Counted from the first letter of the stretch, positions 29,268 through 38,938 are shown. The stretch is 64,000 nucleotides of DNA from Didemnitutus sp047777955 (GCF_047777955.1 NZ_CP180537.1:2418001-2482000), one strand, 5' to 3'. Program-made: numbers and translations. Notes: generated by a model not told the origin, from the sequence alone.

Positions 29268-29828
29268 ATGCCCATCTACGAGTATTACAGCCCCGACACG
29301 CACAAGATCTACTCGTTCTTCGCCAAGACGCTCGCGCAGGGGAAACGCACGCCGCGCTGTCCTGACGATCCCCAGGCGCGCATGGTGAAGATGGTCTCGG
29401 GCTTTGCCATCGGCGGCGCCCGCCAGGAGGAGACCGCCGCTCCGGCGCCTGCGGCGTCGGGCGACGCGGCCGAAGACGCACGGATGGAGGCGGCGATGGG
29501 CGCGATGGAGCGCGAGTTTTCCAATGTCGACGAGAACGACCCGCGCGCCATGGCGCGCCTGATGCGGCGCATGGCCGAGCTGAGCGGCGAGAAGCTCGAC
29601 GAGCCGATGGAGGAGGCCGTCCGCAAGCTCGAGGAGGGCGCCGACCCCGACGCGCTCGAGGCGCAGATGGGCGAGGGCTTCGGGCCGGAGCCTGGTGCCG
29701 ATGCCTCCCTGGGCGGCGATCCGCTGGCGGGCGCCGGCAAGCCGCCGGAGCCGCGGGAAGGACGCGCCCGGTTCAAGCGGCGCCGGCCGCCGCCGGTGCG
29801 CGACCCGAAGCTCTACGACTACGACTGA
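29268..29828 (+). CDS. FmdB-like small protein with degenerate zinc ribbon
   Basis: 186 residues. The start MPIYEYYSPDTHKIYSFFAK follows the FmdB pattern MPIYEYxC, but the CxxC pairs of the zinc ribbon are missing; only RCPDDP keeps one Cys. The rest is acidic and low-complexity with a helical middle (RLMRRMAELSGEKLDEPMEE) and a basic tail rich in Arg and Pro. FmdB-type proteins are small regulators of unclear function. The call is by N-terminal similarity only. Confidence 0.6.
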   Translation: MPIYEYYSPDTHKIYSFFAKTLAQGKRTPRCPDDPQARMVKMVSGFAIGGARQEETAAPAPAASGDAAEDARMEAAMGAMEREFSNVDENDPRAMARLMRRMAELSGEKLDEPMEEAVRKLEEGADPDALEAQMGEGFGPEPGADASLGGDPLAGAGKPPEPREGRARFKRRRPPPVRDPKLYDYD

Positions 29829-29900
29829 GCCGCGGGGCGCGAGCGGCCCGCGGACACTCTGCGCTTGGTTCTTGGCCGTTCTCGTGTTCCTTTGCGCGGA

Positions 29901-30695
29901 ATGTCCTCCGCCATCGATTCCCGCATCGAAGCCGCCAAAGCCGCCGTCCTGGCCGAGACCGGCCGGCTCCACGCCGAGTTCGGCCGCACGAAGGCACAGA
30001 TCAAATACGACGGCACCCGCGTCACGCCCGTCGACATCGCGATCTCCGAGGCGATCATGGCGTCGATCACGAAGCAGTTCCCGGAGGACCAGTTCTTCAG
30101 CGAGGAGCTGGCGGTCACGGACCACCCGGTGCCGGTCACGGCGCGCTACTGCTGGATTCTCGATCCGATCGACGGCACGAACAACTACGCCAACGGCATC
30201 ATCTACGTCTCGATCTCGCTCGCGCTGCTCGAGGACGGCGTGCCGGTCTACGGCGTGATCTACGACATGGCCCGCCGGGTCCTGATGCACGGCGGTCGCG
30301 ATCGCGGCGTGTGGGACGACGGCAAGCCCGCGCGCGTGGCGCCTGAGGCGCCGCACGGCCACAGCCTGATCGGTTTCCACTCGCCGGTGGAGAAGAGCTA
30401 CGCCGCCGAGGGCAAGCGCCTCATCGAGACCTTCAAGATCCGCGGCCTCGGCAGCAGCGCGCTGCACCTGGCGTATTGCGCCACCGGGCATCTCGACGGC
30501 GTCGTCGAGCACAACAACAAGCTCTGGGACATCGCCGCGGCCGCCGCGATGATCGAGGAGGGCGGCGGCAAGCTGGATTACCTCACGCCGACGCCGTTTC
30601 CGCTGAAGGAATTCTGGCTGAAGAGCCCGCGCGTCCAATACCTCGCCGGCAACGCCGCCATGGTGGCGAAGCTGCACGAGGTGCTCGGCCGCTGA
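29901..30695 (+). CDS. Inositol monophosphatase family protein
   Basis: 264 residues from ATG 29901. Metal-binding motifs of the IMPase/CysQ/FBPase superfamily are complete: EEL at residues about 67-69, WILDPIDGTNNYANG and WDIAAAAAMIEEGGG. A sugar or inositol phosphate phosphatase acting with Mg2+ is likely; SuhB-like or histidinol-phosphatase roles cannot be separated by eye. Its stop is immediately adjacent to the stop of the convergent MBL gene, with no spacer. Confidence 0.88.
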   Translation: MSSAIDSRIEAAKAAVLAETGRLHAEFGRTKAQIKYDGTRVTPVDIAISEAIMASITKQFPEDQFFSEELAVTDHPVPVTARYCWILDPIDGTNNYANGIIYVSISLALLEDGVPVYGVIYDMARRVLMHGGRDRGVWDDGKPARVAPEAPHGHSLIGFHSPVEKSYAAEGKRLIETFKIRGLGSSALHLAYCATGHLDGVVEHNNKLWDIAAAAAMIEEGGGKLDYLTPTPFPLKEFWLKSPRVQYLAGNAAMVAKLHEVLGR

Positions 30696-32054
30696 TCAGA
30701 CGCGATATTCCTGCAGCGGCACCGGATCGAGGAGCTTGGTGTGCGGGAGCTGCTCGGCGAGCTGCTGCATGAACCACGCCCGGGCGGGCGGGTCGCCGTG
30801 GGTGACGACGAGGGAGCGCGGCTTGGTCGTGACGGCGAAGTCGAGCAGCTCCTCGCGGTCGGCGTGGCCGGAGAGATCGAAGCGCTCGATGTGGCAGCGG
30901 ATCTTCGTCTTCACGTTCGCCGCATCGAAGAGGAAATCGTCGCCCTTCTTCGCCGCCAGCAGGCGGCCGCCGGCGGTGTCGGGATCGCAGTAGCCGACGA
31001 AGCAGATCGAGTTCTTCGCGTTGCCGGCGAGGGCGGAGGCGAGGACGTAGGACGGCGTGTTCTCCACCACCATGCCGGAGCTGACGACATAGATGCCCTG
31101 CTGCGGCGGCTGCTTGCCGGGCTGGAGGTCGCGCGGGGTCTTGCGGATGCCGAGGTCCTTCAGGATCGTGCGCGTGAAGTGCACCTGGCCGGTCTTCTTC
31201 GCGATCTCGTCGAAGTAGTCGCACAGGTCCATGCCGAGGCCGGAGGCGAAGATGGGCGACTCGACCAGCTTGCCGAACTTCTTCGCGTCGTGGAGCACGG
31301 CGAGGATTTCCTGCATGCGGCCAAGAGCGAAGACGGGGATGAGCACGGAGCCGTCGCGCTGGAGCGTCTCGTTGATCGTGTCGACCAGTCGCGTGACCTC
31401 GCGGAGGCGCGAGTGATCGGCGGGGCGCTCGGTGGCGCCGCGCGTGGTCTCCATCACGAGGGTGTCGTAGTGGGCGTGGGGGAACTTCGCGGGGTTCAGC
31501 GTGCGCTGCGCCTCGAAGAGGACGTCGCCGGTGAAGAAGATGCGGCGGTGCTTGTGCACGATCTCCACGCCGGCGGCGCCGACGATGTGGCCGGCGGGGA
31601 AGAAGGTGAACTCGATCTCGTCGCGCCGGCCCGAGAATTTCTTCGGGTTGTTGAAGCCGTGGGCGTGCAGCCGGGGCATCAGGCGGTCGATCTCGTCGTG
31701 GGTGAAGAGCGGGTAGTCCATCACGCCCTTCTCCTCGCGCTCGCGCACCATGACGTTGGCGGAGTTGTGCAGCATGCGGTCGATGATCATGCGGCTGGGC
31801 TGCGTCATGACCACGGGCACGCCGGGGTGCTCGCGCATCAGGATCGGCAGCGAGCCGATGTGGTCGAGGTGGCAGTGCGTGATGATGATCAGGTCGAGCT
31901 CGACGCCCCGCAGCGGCGTCAGGTCGGGGGCGGCCTGGCGTCCGACCTGTTTCGGATGCAGGCCGCTATCGATGACGAAGTGGAAATCGCCGAGCTGGCA
32001 GTAGAGGGAGTTGGCGCCGATGCCGCCGTCGCGATTGAGATCGATGAGCTTCAT
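30696..32054 (-). CDS. MBL-fold/beta-CASP ribonuclease-like protein
   Basis: 452 residues from ATG 32054 (MKLIDLNRDGGIGANSLYCQ). Metallo-beta-lactamase motif THCHLDHIGSLP; then FFPAGHIVGAAGVEI; beta-CASP blocks include VLIPVFALGRMQEI and FDLSGHADREELLDF, and the final domain ends VTHGDPPARAWF. This is the CPSF73-like architecture used by RNA 3' processing nucleases and related RNases. A true target is not known for the bacterial group. It is transcribed leftward, with apaG 42 bp upstream in the same direction. Confidence 0.87.
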   Translation of the reverse strand: MKLIDLNRDGGIGANSLYCQLGDFHFVIDSGLHPKQVGRQAAPDLTPLRGVELDLIIITHCHLDHIGSLPILMREHPGVPVVMTQPSRMIIDRMLHNSANVMVREREEKGVMDYPLFTHDEIDRLMPRLHAHGFNNPKKFSGRRDEIEFTFFPAGHIVGAAGVEIVHKHRRIFFTGDVLFEAQRTLNPAKFPHAHYDTLVMETTRGATERPADHSRLREVTRLVDTINETLQRDGSVLIPVFALGRMQEILAVLHDAKKFGKLVESPIFASGLGMDLCDYFDEIAKKTGQVHFTRTILKDLGIRKTPRDLQPGKQPPQQGIYVVSSGMVVENTPSYVLASALAGNAKNSICFVGYCDPDTAGGRLLAAKKGDDFLFDAANVKTKIRCHIERFDLSGHADREELLDFAVTTKPRSLVVTHGDPPARAWFMQQLAEQLPHTKLLDPVPLQEYRV

Positions 32055-32096
32055 TGCGGGCCTGCCAAGGAGGCGCACGCGCCGGGCGAGCGCAAG

Positions 32097-32519
32097 TTAA
32101 AGCGCAGCACGCAGGGGCGGGGCGCGGGGCGGCTCACACCGGGGGATCTCGAGCGCGAAGGACGGGATGCGCACGAAGACGTGCGCGCCGAACTCGTCGA
32201 CACCGTGGAAACTCCCGTGCACGCGCGCGTCGGTGGCGGTGACGTGGTAGCTGTTGTAGGAAAAATGCTCGCCCGGCGCCAGGCGCGGGGTCTCGCCCAC
32301 GATGCGGTCGCCCTCGATCACCAGGCGCGTGCCGTCGTCGTGCTCGACGACCCATTTCCGGCCGAGCAGGGTGACGGTCCGGTCGGCGTCGTTGTGGATC
32401 GTGAGGTAGTAGATGAACGCGTGCGGACGGTCGGGCGGCAGCTCGTCGCCGCCGTGCCGGTAGACGAGTTTATCTAATTCGACGCGAAGTCCGGGTAATT
32501 CCAGCGGGGCGGCGGGCAT
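32097..32519 (-). CDS. apaG: ApaG (DUF525) domain protein
   Basis: 140 residues. It shows the ApaG fibronectin-like core: FIYYLTIHNDADRTVTLLGR, KWVVEHDDG, VVGE-like IVGETPRLAPGEHFSYNSYH and MHGSF-like VHGSFHG. ApaG is linked to Co2+ resistance and Ap4A metabolism in enterobacteria, but its action is unsettled. It is divergent from fhs (54 bp between starts) and upstream of the beta-CASP gene. Confidence 0.9.
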   Translation of the reverse strand: MPAAPLELPGLRVELDKLVYRHGGDELPPDRPHAFIYYLTIHNDADRTVTLLGRKWVVEHDDGTRLVIEGDRIVGETPRLAPGEHFSYNSYHVTATDARVHGSFHGVDEFGAHVFVRIPSFALEIPRCEPPRAPPLRAAL

Positions 32520-32573
32520 TAGGCGTTGAGCGAAATTTCGCAGCGAGGTTGAATCGTTTTACCGGAGGAACCC

Positions 32574-34199
32574 ATGAAGAATATCGCGGAGCTCGCGAGG
32601 GAGATTGGGATCGCGGAAAAGCATCTCCTGCTTTTCGGCCATGACAAGGCGAAGGTGGCGCTGGCGGCGCTCGCCGACCAGCCGCCGCGCGGGAAACTGA
32701 TCCTGGTGTCGGCCATCACGCCGACGCCGGCGGGCGAGGGGAAGACCGTGACGTCGATCGGTCTCGCCCAGGGCATCGCCAAGCTCGGCAAGCGCGCCGC
32801 GCTCGCCCTGCGCCAGCCCTCGATGGGGCCGGTCTTCGGCCGCAAGGGCGGGGCCACGGGCGGCGGGCGCAGCACGGTGCAGCCGGCGACGGACATCAAC
32901 CTGCACTTCACGGGCGATTTCCACGCCATCACCTCCGCGCACAACCTGCTGGCCTCGATCATCGACAACCAGCTCTACCTGCGGCAGACGCGGCTCACCC
33001 CGACGCAGGTGCTGTGGAAGCGCGTGCTCGACGTGAACGACCGCGCCCTGCGCAACATCATCGTCAACCTCGAGGCCAAGGCCGGCGAGCGCCGCAGCGG
33101 CTTCGACATCACGGCGGCGTCGGAGATCATGGCGATCCTCTGCCTGAGCGAATCGATGGCCGACCTGCGCGAGCGCCTCGACCGCATCGTGATCGGCTTC
33201 ACCACCGAGGGCGTGCCGGTGCGCGCCGCGGAGTTTCGGGCGACGGGCGCGCTGCTCGCGCTGCTGCGCGACGCCATCAAGCCCAATCTCGTGCAGACGG
33301 TCGAGGGCGTGCCGGCCTTCGTGCACGGCGGGCCGTTCGGCAACATCGCGCACGGCTGCAACTCCGTGCTCGCGACCCGCATGGCCCTCGCGCACGCCGA
33401 TTTCGTCGTCACGGAGGCGGGTTTCGCCTTCGACCTGGGCGGCGAGAAGTTCATCGACATCAAGTGCCGGCAGAGCGGTCTCAACCCCGACGCGATCGTG
33501 ATCGTGGCGACGGTGCGCGCGCTGAAGCTCCACGGCGGCGCGCCGGCCACGGAGCTCGCGCGGCCGGATTTCGCCGCCCTCGAGCGCGGCCTGGCCAACC
33601 TCGAGGCGCACGTGACCGCAGCGCGGAATTTCGCCCGCCCGGTCACCGTCGCGCTGAACCGGTTCCCGACCGACGCCGAGGACGAGCTCGTGCGCGTGCG
33701 CGCGTTCTGTCACGCGCTGGGCGTCGAATGCGAGATTTCGGAGGTGTTCGAGAAGGGCGGCGAGGGCGGCCTGGCGCTCGCCGAGACGGTGCTGCACTCG
33801 ATCCTGTCGAGCACGCCGCCGCTGCAGTTCACCTACCGCGACGAGCAGCCGATCCGGGAGAAGATGGAGGCGATTGCCAGCCGGTTCTACGCCGCCGACG
33901 GCGTCGAGATCCTGCCCGCGGCCGAGATCAAGCTGGGGCTGCTCGAGATCGCGGGCTTCGGCAAGCTGCCGGTCTGCATGGCCAAGACCCAGAACTCGCT
34001 CTCCGACGACCCCGAGAAGCTCGGCCGGCCGCGCGGCTTCAAGATCACCGTCCGCGACTTCGAGCTGGCGGCCGGCGCCGGCTTCGTGGTGGCGCTGACC
34101 GGCCAGATGATGCGCATGCCGGCGCTGCCGAAGGTCCCGGCCGCGGAGCGCATCGACGTGGACGCGAACGGGGAGATCGTGGGAATTTCGGGCACCTAG
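32574..34199 (+). CDS. fhs: Formate-tetrahydrofolate ligase
   Basis: 541 residues. It makes 10-formyl-THF from formate, THF and ATP, feeding purine synthesis. The ATP-binding segment TPTPAGEGKTVTSIGLAQG, LRQPSMGPVFGRKGGATGGG and the C-terminal ITVRDFELAAGAGFVVALTG are family signatures. A clear GGAGG site lies before ATG 32574. It is followed 123 bp later by purH, the enzyme that uses 10-formyl-THF, so the two probably belong to one purine/C1 unit. Confidence 0.96.
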   Translation: MKNIAELAREIGIAEKHLLLFGHDKAKVALAALADQPPRGKLILVSAITPTPAGEGKTVTSIGLAQGIAKLGKRAALALRQPSMGPVFGRKGGATGGGRSTVQPATDINLHFTGDFHAITSAHNLLASIIDNQLYLRQTRLTPTQVLWKRVLDVNDRALRNIIVNLEAKAGERRSGFDITAASEIMAILCLSESMADLRERLDRIVIGFTTEGVPVRAAEFRATGALLALLRDAIKPNLVQTVEGVPAFVHGGPFGNIAHGCNSVLATRMALAHADFVVTEAGFAFDLGGEKFIDIKCRQSGLNPDAIVIVATVRALKLHGGAPATELARPDFAALERGLANLEAHVTAARNFARPVTVALNRFPTDAEDELVRVRAFCHALGVECEISEVFEKGGEGGLALAETVLHSILSSTPPLQFTYRDEQPIREKMEAIASRFYAADGVEILPAAEIKLGLLEIAGFGKLPVCMAKTQNSLSDDPEKLGRPRGFKITVRDFELAAGAGFVVALTGQMMRMPALPKVPAAERIDVDANGEIVGISGT

Positions 34200-34322
34200 C
34201 CCGACGCCTACCCCGGCCGCCGGACCGCCACCGATGCCGGTGGGCCGCCCGGCGGCTGCGCCGGCGCGTCACGGGAGGTTTTCCCGCTTGCCAGCCTCCG
34301 TGCCGCCCGAGTCTCTAGATTA

Positions 34323-35879
34323 ATGGCTAAGCTCGCGCTCCTTTCCGTCTCCGACAAACGCGGCCTGGTGGACTTCGCCACGGCTCTCGTCCGTTCCCAC
34401 GGCTACCAGCTGCTGTCGACCGGCGGCACCGCCAAACTGCTCGCGGAGGCGGGGCTGCCCGTCACCGAGGTGAGCGCGCACACGGGCTTCCCCGAGATGA
34501 TGGAGGGCCGCGTGAAGACGCTGCACCCGAAAATCCACGGCGGCCTGCTGTGCCGGCGCGACAAGCCGGACCACCTCGCGGCGGCGAAGGAGCACGGGAT
34601 CGGCCTCATCGATCTCGTGGTCGTGAACCTCTATCCGTTCGAGCAGACGGTGGCGAAGCCGCACGTGGAATTCGAGGAGGCGATCGAGAACATCGACATC
34701 GGCGGCCCGTCGATGCTGCGCAGCGCGGCGAAGAACCACGAGAGCGTCACCGTCGTCTGCGACCCCGCCGACTACACCGGCGTGCTCGCGGCGCTGGCGG
34801 CGGGCGAGGGGAGCGCGGAGCTCAAGGCGCTCCGGCGCAAGCTCGCGCTCAAGGTCTTCCAGCGCACCGGCGCCTACGACACCGCGATCGCCAAGTATCT
34901 CGAGACGCAGCAGGACGAGCCGGACCTCGAGGCGCTGAGCGGCTTCCCGGCGACGTTCACGCTCTCGCTCAAGAAGGCACAGAGCCTGCGCTACGGCGAG
35001 AATCCGCACCAGAAGGCCGCGCTCTACGGCACGTTCCACGAGCACTTCCAGCAGCTGCAGGGCAAGGAGCTCAGCTATAACAACATTTTGGACATCACCT
35101 CGGCGACCTACCTGATCGGCGAGTTCGAGAAACCGACCGTCGCGATCCTCAAGCACACGAACCCGTGCGGCGTCGCGAGCGCGGACACGCTGCTCGGCGC
35201 ATGGGAGAAGGCCTACGCGACGGACCGCCAGGCGCCCTTCGGCGGCATCATCGTCGTCAACCAGACCCTCGGCCAGGACGTGGCGGAGCAGATCAAGGAC
35301 ATCTTCACCGAGGTGATCATCGCACCGCGCTTCAGCGACGAGGCGCTGGCGATCTTCGCCAAGAAAAAGAACCTCCGCCTCATGATCGCCAAGGGCGGCA
35401 TCGGCGCCGACGCGCTGCAGGAGGTGCGCTCGGTCGTCGGCGGCGTGCTCGTGCAGGACCGCGACCGCTCGATGGAGCGGATCACTGGCTGCAAGGTCGT
35501 GACGAAGCGCCAGCCGACCGCGGAGGAGTGGGACGCGCTGCTCTTCGGCTGGAAGGTCTGCAAGCACGTCAAGTCGAACGCCATCGTCTACTGCCGCGGC
35601 GAGCAGACGCTCGGCGTCGGCGCCGGGCAGATGGCGCGCGTCGACAGCTCGCGCATCGCGGTCTGGAAGGCGGGCGAGGCGAAGCTCGACCTGAAGGGCT
35701 CGGTCGTCGCCAGCGAGGCGCTGTTTCCGTTCCCCGACGGCCTGCTGGCCGCCGCCGATGCCGGCGCCACGGCCGCGATCCAGCCGGGCGGCGCGATCCG
35801 CGACGAGGAGGTCATCAAGGCCGCCGACGAGCGCGGCATGGCGATGGTCTTCACCGGCGTCCGCCACTTCAAACACTGA
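34323..35879 (+). CDS. purH: Bifunctional AICAR formyltransferase/IMP cyclohydrolase
   Basis: 518 residues, the normal length. The IMP cyclohydrolase N-terminal domain starts MAKLALLSVSDKRGLVDFAT and has STGGTAKLLAEAGLPVTEVS and GRVKTLHPKIHGGLL. The AICAR transformylase domain has AILKHTNPCGVASADTLLGA and ends IRDEEVIKAADERGMAMVFTG. It carries out the last two steps of de novo IMP synthesis. The GC-rich 123-bp leader after fhs has hairpins but no match to a known riboswitch that I could make. Confidence 0.97.
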   Translation: MAKLALLSVSDKRGLVDFATALVRSHGYQLLSTGGTAKLLAEAGLPVTEVSAHTGFPEMMEGRVKTLHPKIHGGLLCRRDKPDHLAAAKEHGIGLIDLVVVNLYPFEQTVAKPHVEFEEAIENIDIGGPSMLRSAAKNHESVTVVCDPADYTGVLAALAAGEGSAELKALRRKLALKVFQRTGAYDTAIAKYLETQQDEPDLEALSGFPATFTLSLKKAQSLRYGENPHQKAALYGTFHEHFQQLQGKELSYNNILDITSATYLIGEFEKPTVAILKHTNPCGVASADTLLGAWEKAYATDRQAPFGGIIVVNQTLGQDVAEQIKDIFTEVIIAPRFSDEALAIFAKKKNLRLMIAKGGIGADALQEVRSVVGGVLVQDRDRSMERITGCKVVTKRQPTAEEWDALLFGWKVCKHVKSNAIVYCRGEQTLGVGAGQMARVDSSRIAVWKAGEAKLDLKGSVVASEALFPFPDGLLAAADAGATAAIQPGGAIRDEEVIKAADERGMAMVFTGVRHFKH

Positions 35880-36016
35880 GCGGCGCGCGCCGTGCGGAGG
35901 CGGGCGAGGGCGGCGGGCGCATGAGCGCGCCGCAGCTCCCGTGAAGCGCCTCTACCAACGGCCAAGCCGGCCGCTTTCGGCTGGCGAGCGCCTCCGGGCT
36001 GGGCCAAGTTGCGGAC

Positions 36017-37387
36017 ATGTTCGACCCCGTTGAAAAACTGAAGGAATACGTCCGTCACGCCAGCGTCTCCGCCGATCCGAAGTTCAAGGACGGCATGGTG
36101 GGCGCGCAGGAGTTTCTGATTTCGTTGTTCAAGGAGATCGGCTTCAGCGTCGAAGCCGTCCCGACGCAGCTGCACCCGGTCATCGTCGCCAAGCGCATCG
36201 TCAACACGACGTCGCCGCACGTGATCATCTACGGCCACTACGACGTGCAGCCGCCCGATCCGCTCGCCAAGTGGGACACGCCGCCGTTCGAGGCCACGAT
36301 CAAGGGCAACCGTATCTACGGCCGTGGCACCGCCGACAACAAGGGCCCGCTGTTGGTGCACGTGACCGCCGTCGGCCGCCTGCTGGAGGAACAACCCGAT
36401 CTGCCGCTCAACATCACCTTCGTGGTCGAGGGCGAGGAGGAGATCGGCTCGAAGAACTTCAAGAGCTTCCTCCGCGCGAACAAGCACCGCCTGGACGCGG
36501 ACTTCATTTTCATGTCGGACAACGGCATCCCGTCGCCCGACCAGATGGTCGTGACCGTCGGCCTGCGCGGCATGCTCGCGTTCGAGATCGAGCTGACCGG
36601 TCCGAAGTCGGACCTGCACTCCGGCATGCACGGCGGCGTGCTGCTCAATCCGCTGCAGGCGCTCGCCGAGCTGTGCGCGTCGCTGCACACGCCGGACGGC
36701 CGCGTGAACATCCCGGGCTTCTACAACAAGGTCGTCGAGCCCGAGGGCTGGGAGCGCGCGCAGCTCAAGAAGGCGGGCATGAAGAAGGACGCCTACCAGA
36801 AATTCCTCGGCGTGCCGAAATTCCACACGCCGCCCGGCTACACGCCGTTCGAGGCCATCCGTTTCCTGCCCACGCTCGAGTTCAACGGCTTCAGCGGCGG
36901 CTACCAGGGCGAGGGCACGAAGACCGTTATCCCGAGCAAGGCCTCGGCGAAGGTCACCTGCCGTCTGGTGCCGAATCAGACGCCGGAGAACATGAAGAAG
37001 CTGATCTTCGACACGGTGAAGAAGCGCTGCCCGAAGGGCGTGACGATCAAGATCACCGAGCAGCACGTCGCGACGCCCTACGTCGTCATCCCGCCGGATC
37101 GCTCGAACACGCCGAAGAACCAGTCGCCGAAGCTCGCCGCGTGCTTCCGCGCGCTCGACAAGGCGACAAAGGAAGTCTGGGGCAAGGAGCCGCTCTACCT
37201 CCGCGAGGGCGGCAGCGTCGGCCTGATCGCCGACATCAAGACCGTGCTCGGCCTCGATGCGGTCATGATGGGTCTGTTCCTGCCCGAGGACAACCTGCAC
37301 GCGCCGAACGAGGGGTTCGACCTCCGCGTGATGAAGAAGGGCATCGAGACGAGCCAGCGCGTGCTGCGCGAACTTGCCAAGGGCTGA
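36017..37387 (+). CDS. M20 family metallopeptidase (dipeptidase)
   Basis: 456 residues. Zinc-peptidase motifs: VIIYGHYDVQP, RIYGRGTADNKGP and VVEGEEEIGSKNF, followed by a dimerisation domain (GLRGMLAFEIELTGPKSDLH) and the terminal LREGGSVGLIADI. It resembles the cytosolic non-specific dipeptidase/CPG2 group of M20. No signal peptide. It stands alone and ends at a strong terminator. Confidence 0.9.
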   Translation: MFDPVEKLKEYVRHASVSADPKFKDGMVGAQEFLISLFKEIGFSVEAVPTQLHPVIVAKRIVNTTSPHVIIYGHYDVQPPDPLAKWDTPPFEATIKGNRIYGRGTADNKGPLLVHVTAVGRLLEEQPDLPLNITFVVEGEEEIGSKNFKSFLRANKHRLDADFIFMSDNGIPSPDQMVVTVGLRGMLAFEIELTGPKSDLHSGMHGGVLLNPLQALAELCASLHTPDGRVNIPGFYNKVVEPEGWERAQLKKAGMKKDAYQKFLGVPKFHTPPGYTPFEAIRFLPTLEFNGFSGGYQGEGTKTVIPSKASAKVTCRLVPNQTPENMKKLIFDTVKKRCPKGVTIKITEQHVATPYVVIPPDRSNTPKNQSPKLAACFRALDKATKEVWGKEPLYLREGGSVGLIADIKTVLGLDAVMMGLFLPEDNLHAPNEGFDLRVMKKGIETSQRVLRELAKG

Positions 37388-37417
37388 CGGTTCCCGCGAT
37401 CCCGGTTGCGATTTTCC

Positions 37418-37446
37418 AGCGGCGCCTCGCGGCGCCGCTTTTCTTT
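37418..37446 (+). terminator. Terminator of the M20 peptidase gene
   Basis: A 9-bp perfect stem (AGCGGCGCC with GGCGCCGCT), TCGC loop, followed by TTTTCTTT. It faces the terminator of the convergent Pal-like gene. Confidence 0.85.
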
Positions 37447-37474
37447 GGGGTCGGCGAGGGGAGCCGGCGCGAAA

Positions 37475-37502
37475 ACAAAAAAGCCGCGGCGAACCGCGGC
37501 TT
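37475..37502 (-). terminator. Terminator of the Pal-like gene
   Basis: Stem AAGCCGCGG with CCGCGGCTT, 4-base loop. On the minus strand a TTTTTTGTTTTC tract follows. It lies 25 bp after the lipoprotein stop. Confidence 0.85.
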
Positions 37503-37527
37503 GGGAAGCGGGAGGCGCGGGACGCGC

Positions 37528-38067
37528 TTACTTCGTCAGCTCGATGAAGTCGACGCGGCGGTCCTTGGCCCACTCGGCGTCGGTGCCGCCCTGCTTGGCC
37601 TCGGTCGAGCCCTTGGAGAGGATCTCGAGGCGCTTCGGGTCGATGCCGAGGTGCTCGAGGTAGCGGCGGACGGCGTTCGCACGGCGATCGCCGAGGCCGA
37701 GGTTGTATTCGGCGGTGCCGCGCCAGTCGCAGTGACCTTCGAGGACGAGGCGCTTGTCGGCGTTGTCCTTGAGCCACTTGACGGCGCCCTCGATCTTCGC
37801 GCGTTCCTTCTCCGGAACGGCCGAGCGGTCGAATTCGAAATAGACGGGCTCCACGACGCTCTTGCCGAAGGGGGTTTCAGTCGTGCGGGGAACGAGATCG
37901 GTGTTCGGCGCTTGATCCTGCGGGATGGCAACCGAGTTCGGATCGATGGTGTTGCCCATCTGATTCGCGCCCGCGTTAGGGTCGCGCACGGGTTTCTTGG
38001 AGCAGGCCGCGAGCAGCAGCACGGAGCCGGCGAGCGCGACGCTGAGGAGCTTCTTGAGATGCTTCAT
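37528..38067 (-). CDS. pal: Peptidoglycan-associated OmpA-like lipoprotein (Pal-like)
   Basis: 179 residues. Signal peptide with lipobox LLLAAC (Cys22), a flexible linker, then an OmpA-like domain: VYFEFDRSAVPEKERAKIEG, LEGHCDWRGTAEYNLGLGDR and RAN-A-RRYLEHLGI. It would tether the outer membrane to peptidoglycan. No tolB or tolQRA neighbour lies in the window, so the symbol rests on architecture alone. Confidence 0.88.
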   Translation of the reverse strand: MKHLKKLLSVALAGSVLLLAACSKKPVRDPNAGANQMGNTIDPNSVAIPQDQAPNTDLVPRTTETPFGKSVVEPVYFEFDRSAVPEKERAKIEGAVKWLKDNADKRLVLEGHCDWRGTAEYNLGLGDRRANAVRRYLEHLGIDPKRLEILSKGSTEAKQGGTDAEWAKDRRVDFIELTK

Positions 38068-38146
38068 GGAAAGGGAGACGAGGATGGCGGAGTTAACGAT
38101 TAACCGCCGGGACGCGGCAAGAATTAAAACCCCGCGCGTGCCGTCA

Positions 38147-38818
38147 TCACACCCACGCCTGGGTGCGGTGGTCGATGAGACCGATCTCGAGGGCGTAACG
38201 GGTGAGGCTGGCGACGTCGTGCAGGTTGAGCTTCCGCATCAGGTTGGTGCGGTGGTTGTCGACCGTCTTGACGCTGATGCCGAGCTTCTGGGCGATTTCC
38301 TTGGTGCTGTGGCTCTCCGCCACGAGCTTGAGGATCTCGCGTTCGCGATCCGTCAGCAGATCGGCGCCGGAAGTGGGGGAGTTGTTCGCGACGACGTTGC
38401 GCAGCAGGGCGGCGACGCCGGGGCCGAAATACGTGCCGCCGTTCGCGACGGTCTCGAGGCCCTTCTTGAACTCGGTCAGGCCGGCCGTCTTCTCGACGAA
38501 CCCGTGCGCGCCGGCCTCGAGCATCTCGCGCACGAGCGCGGGACTCTCGTAACCGGAGAAGACCATCACGCGCGTCGTCTTCAGCTGCTTGGCGATGCGG
38601 CGCAGGATGTCGACCCCGCTCAGGCCGGGCAGGCGCGCGTCGAGGACGATGACGTCCGGCTTCAGCTCGAGGCAGAGGTTGCAGGCGGCCTGGCCATCGC
38701 CGGTTTCGCCGACGATCTTGTAACTCGGGTCGATCCGAAGAATTTCCGCGAGCATCTCGCGAATGGCGGTTTGGTCTTCGACGATGACGATGCGTTTGAC
38801 TTGGGGAGGCGTAGCCAC
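38147..38818 (-). CDS. NarL/FixJ-type response regulator
   Basis: 223 residues: receiver domain (IVIVEDQTAIREMLAEIL, phospho-acceptor Asp60 in VIVLDARLPGLSG, conserved Lys in GFVEK) and C-terminal LuxR-type helix-turn-helix (LTDREREILKLVAESHSTKE, then LGISVKTVDNHRTNLMRKL). No histidine kinase is adjacent, so its input is unknown. Upstream (38819-38938) is an AT-richer stretch that probably holds its promoter. Confidence 0.92.
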   Translation of the reverse strand: MATPPQVKRIVIVEDQTAIREMLAEILRIDPSYKIVGETGDGQAACNLCLELKPDVIVLDARLPGLSGVDILRRIAKQLKTTRVMVFSGYESPALVREMLEAGAHGFVEKTAGLTEFKKGLETVANGGTYFGPGVAALLRNVVANNSPTSGADLLTDREREILKLVAESHSTKEIAQKLGISVKTVDNHRTNLMRKLNLHDVASLTRYALEIGLIDHRTQAWV

Positions 38819-38938
38819 GTGCGGGTGAGAGAAATGCCTGAGGCTTAGTTAGGTAAAACTTTGCGGAGGTAAGACAAACAGACCTAAAAACACAACCCGG
38901 ATGTTTTCCGAGGCTGGGTTCACAAGTTTTTCAAAAGG

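Noticed and set aside
34200..34322. Possible ZTP (pfl) riboswitch between fhs and purH
   Set aside because: The context is right, and there is a CCACCG/CCGGTGG hairpin, but I could not find the conserved CGUGACUGG and CCGCCUGGGCA blocks. GC-rich hairpins alone are not enough.
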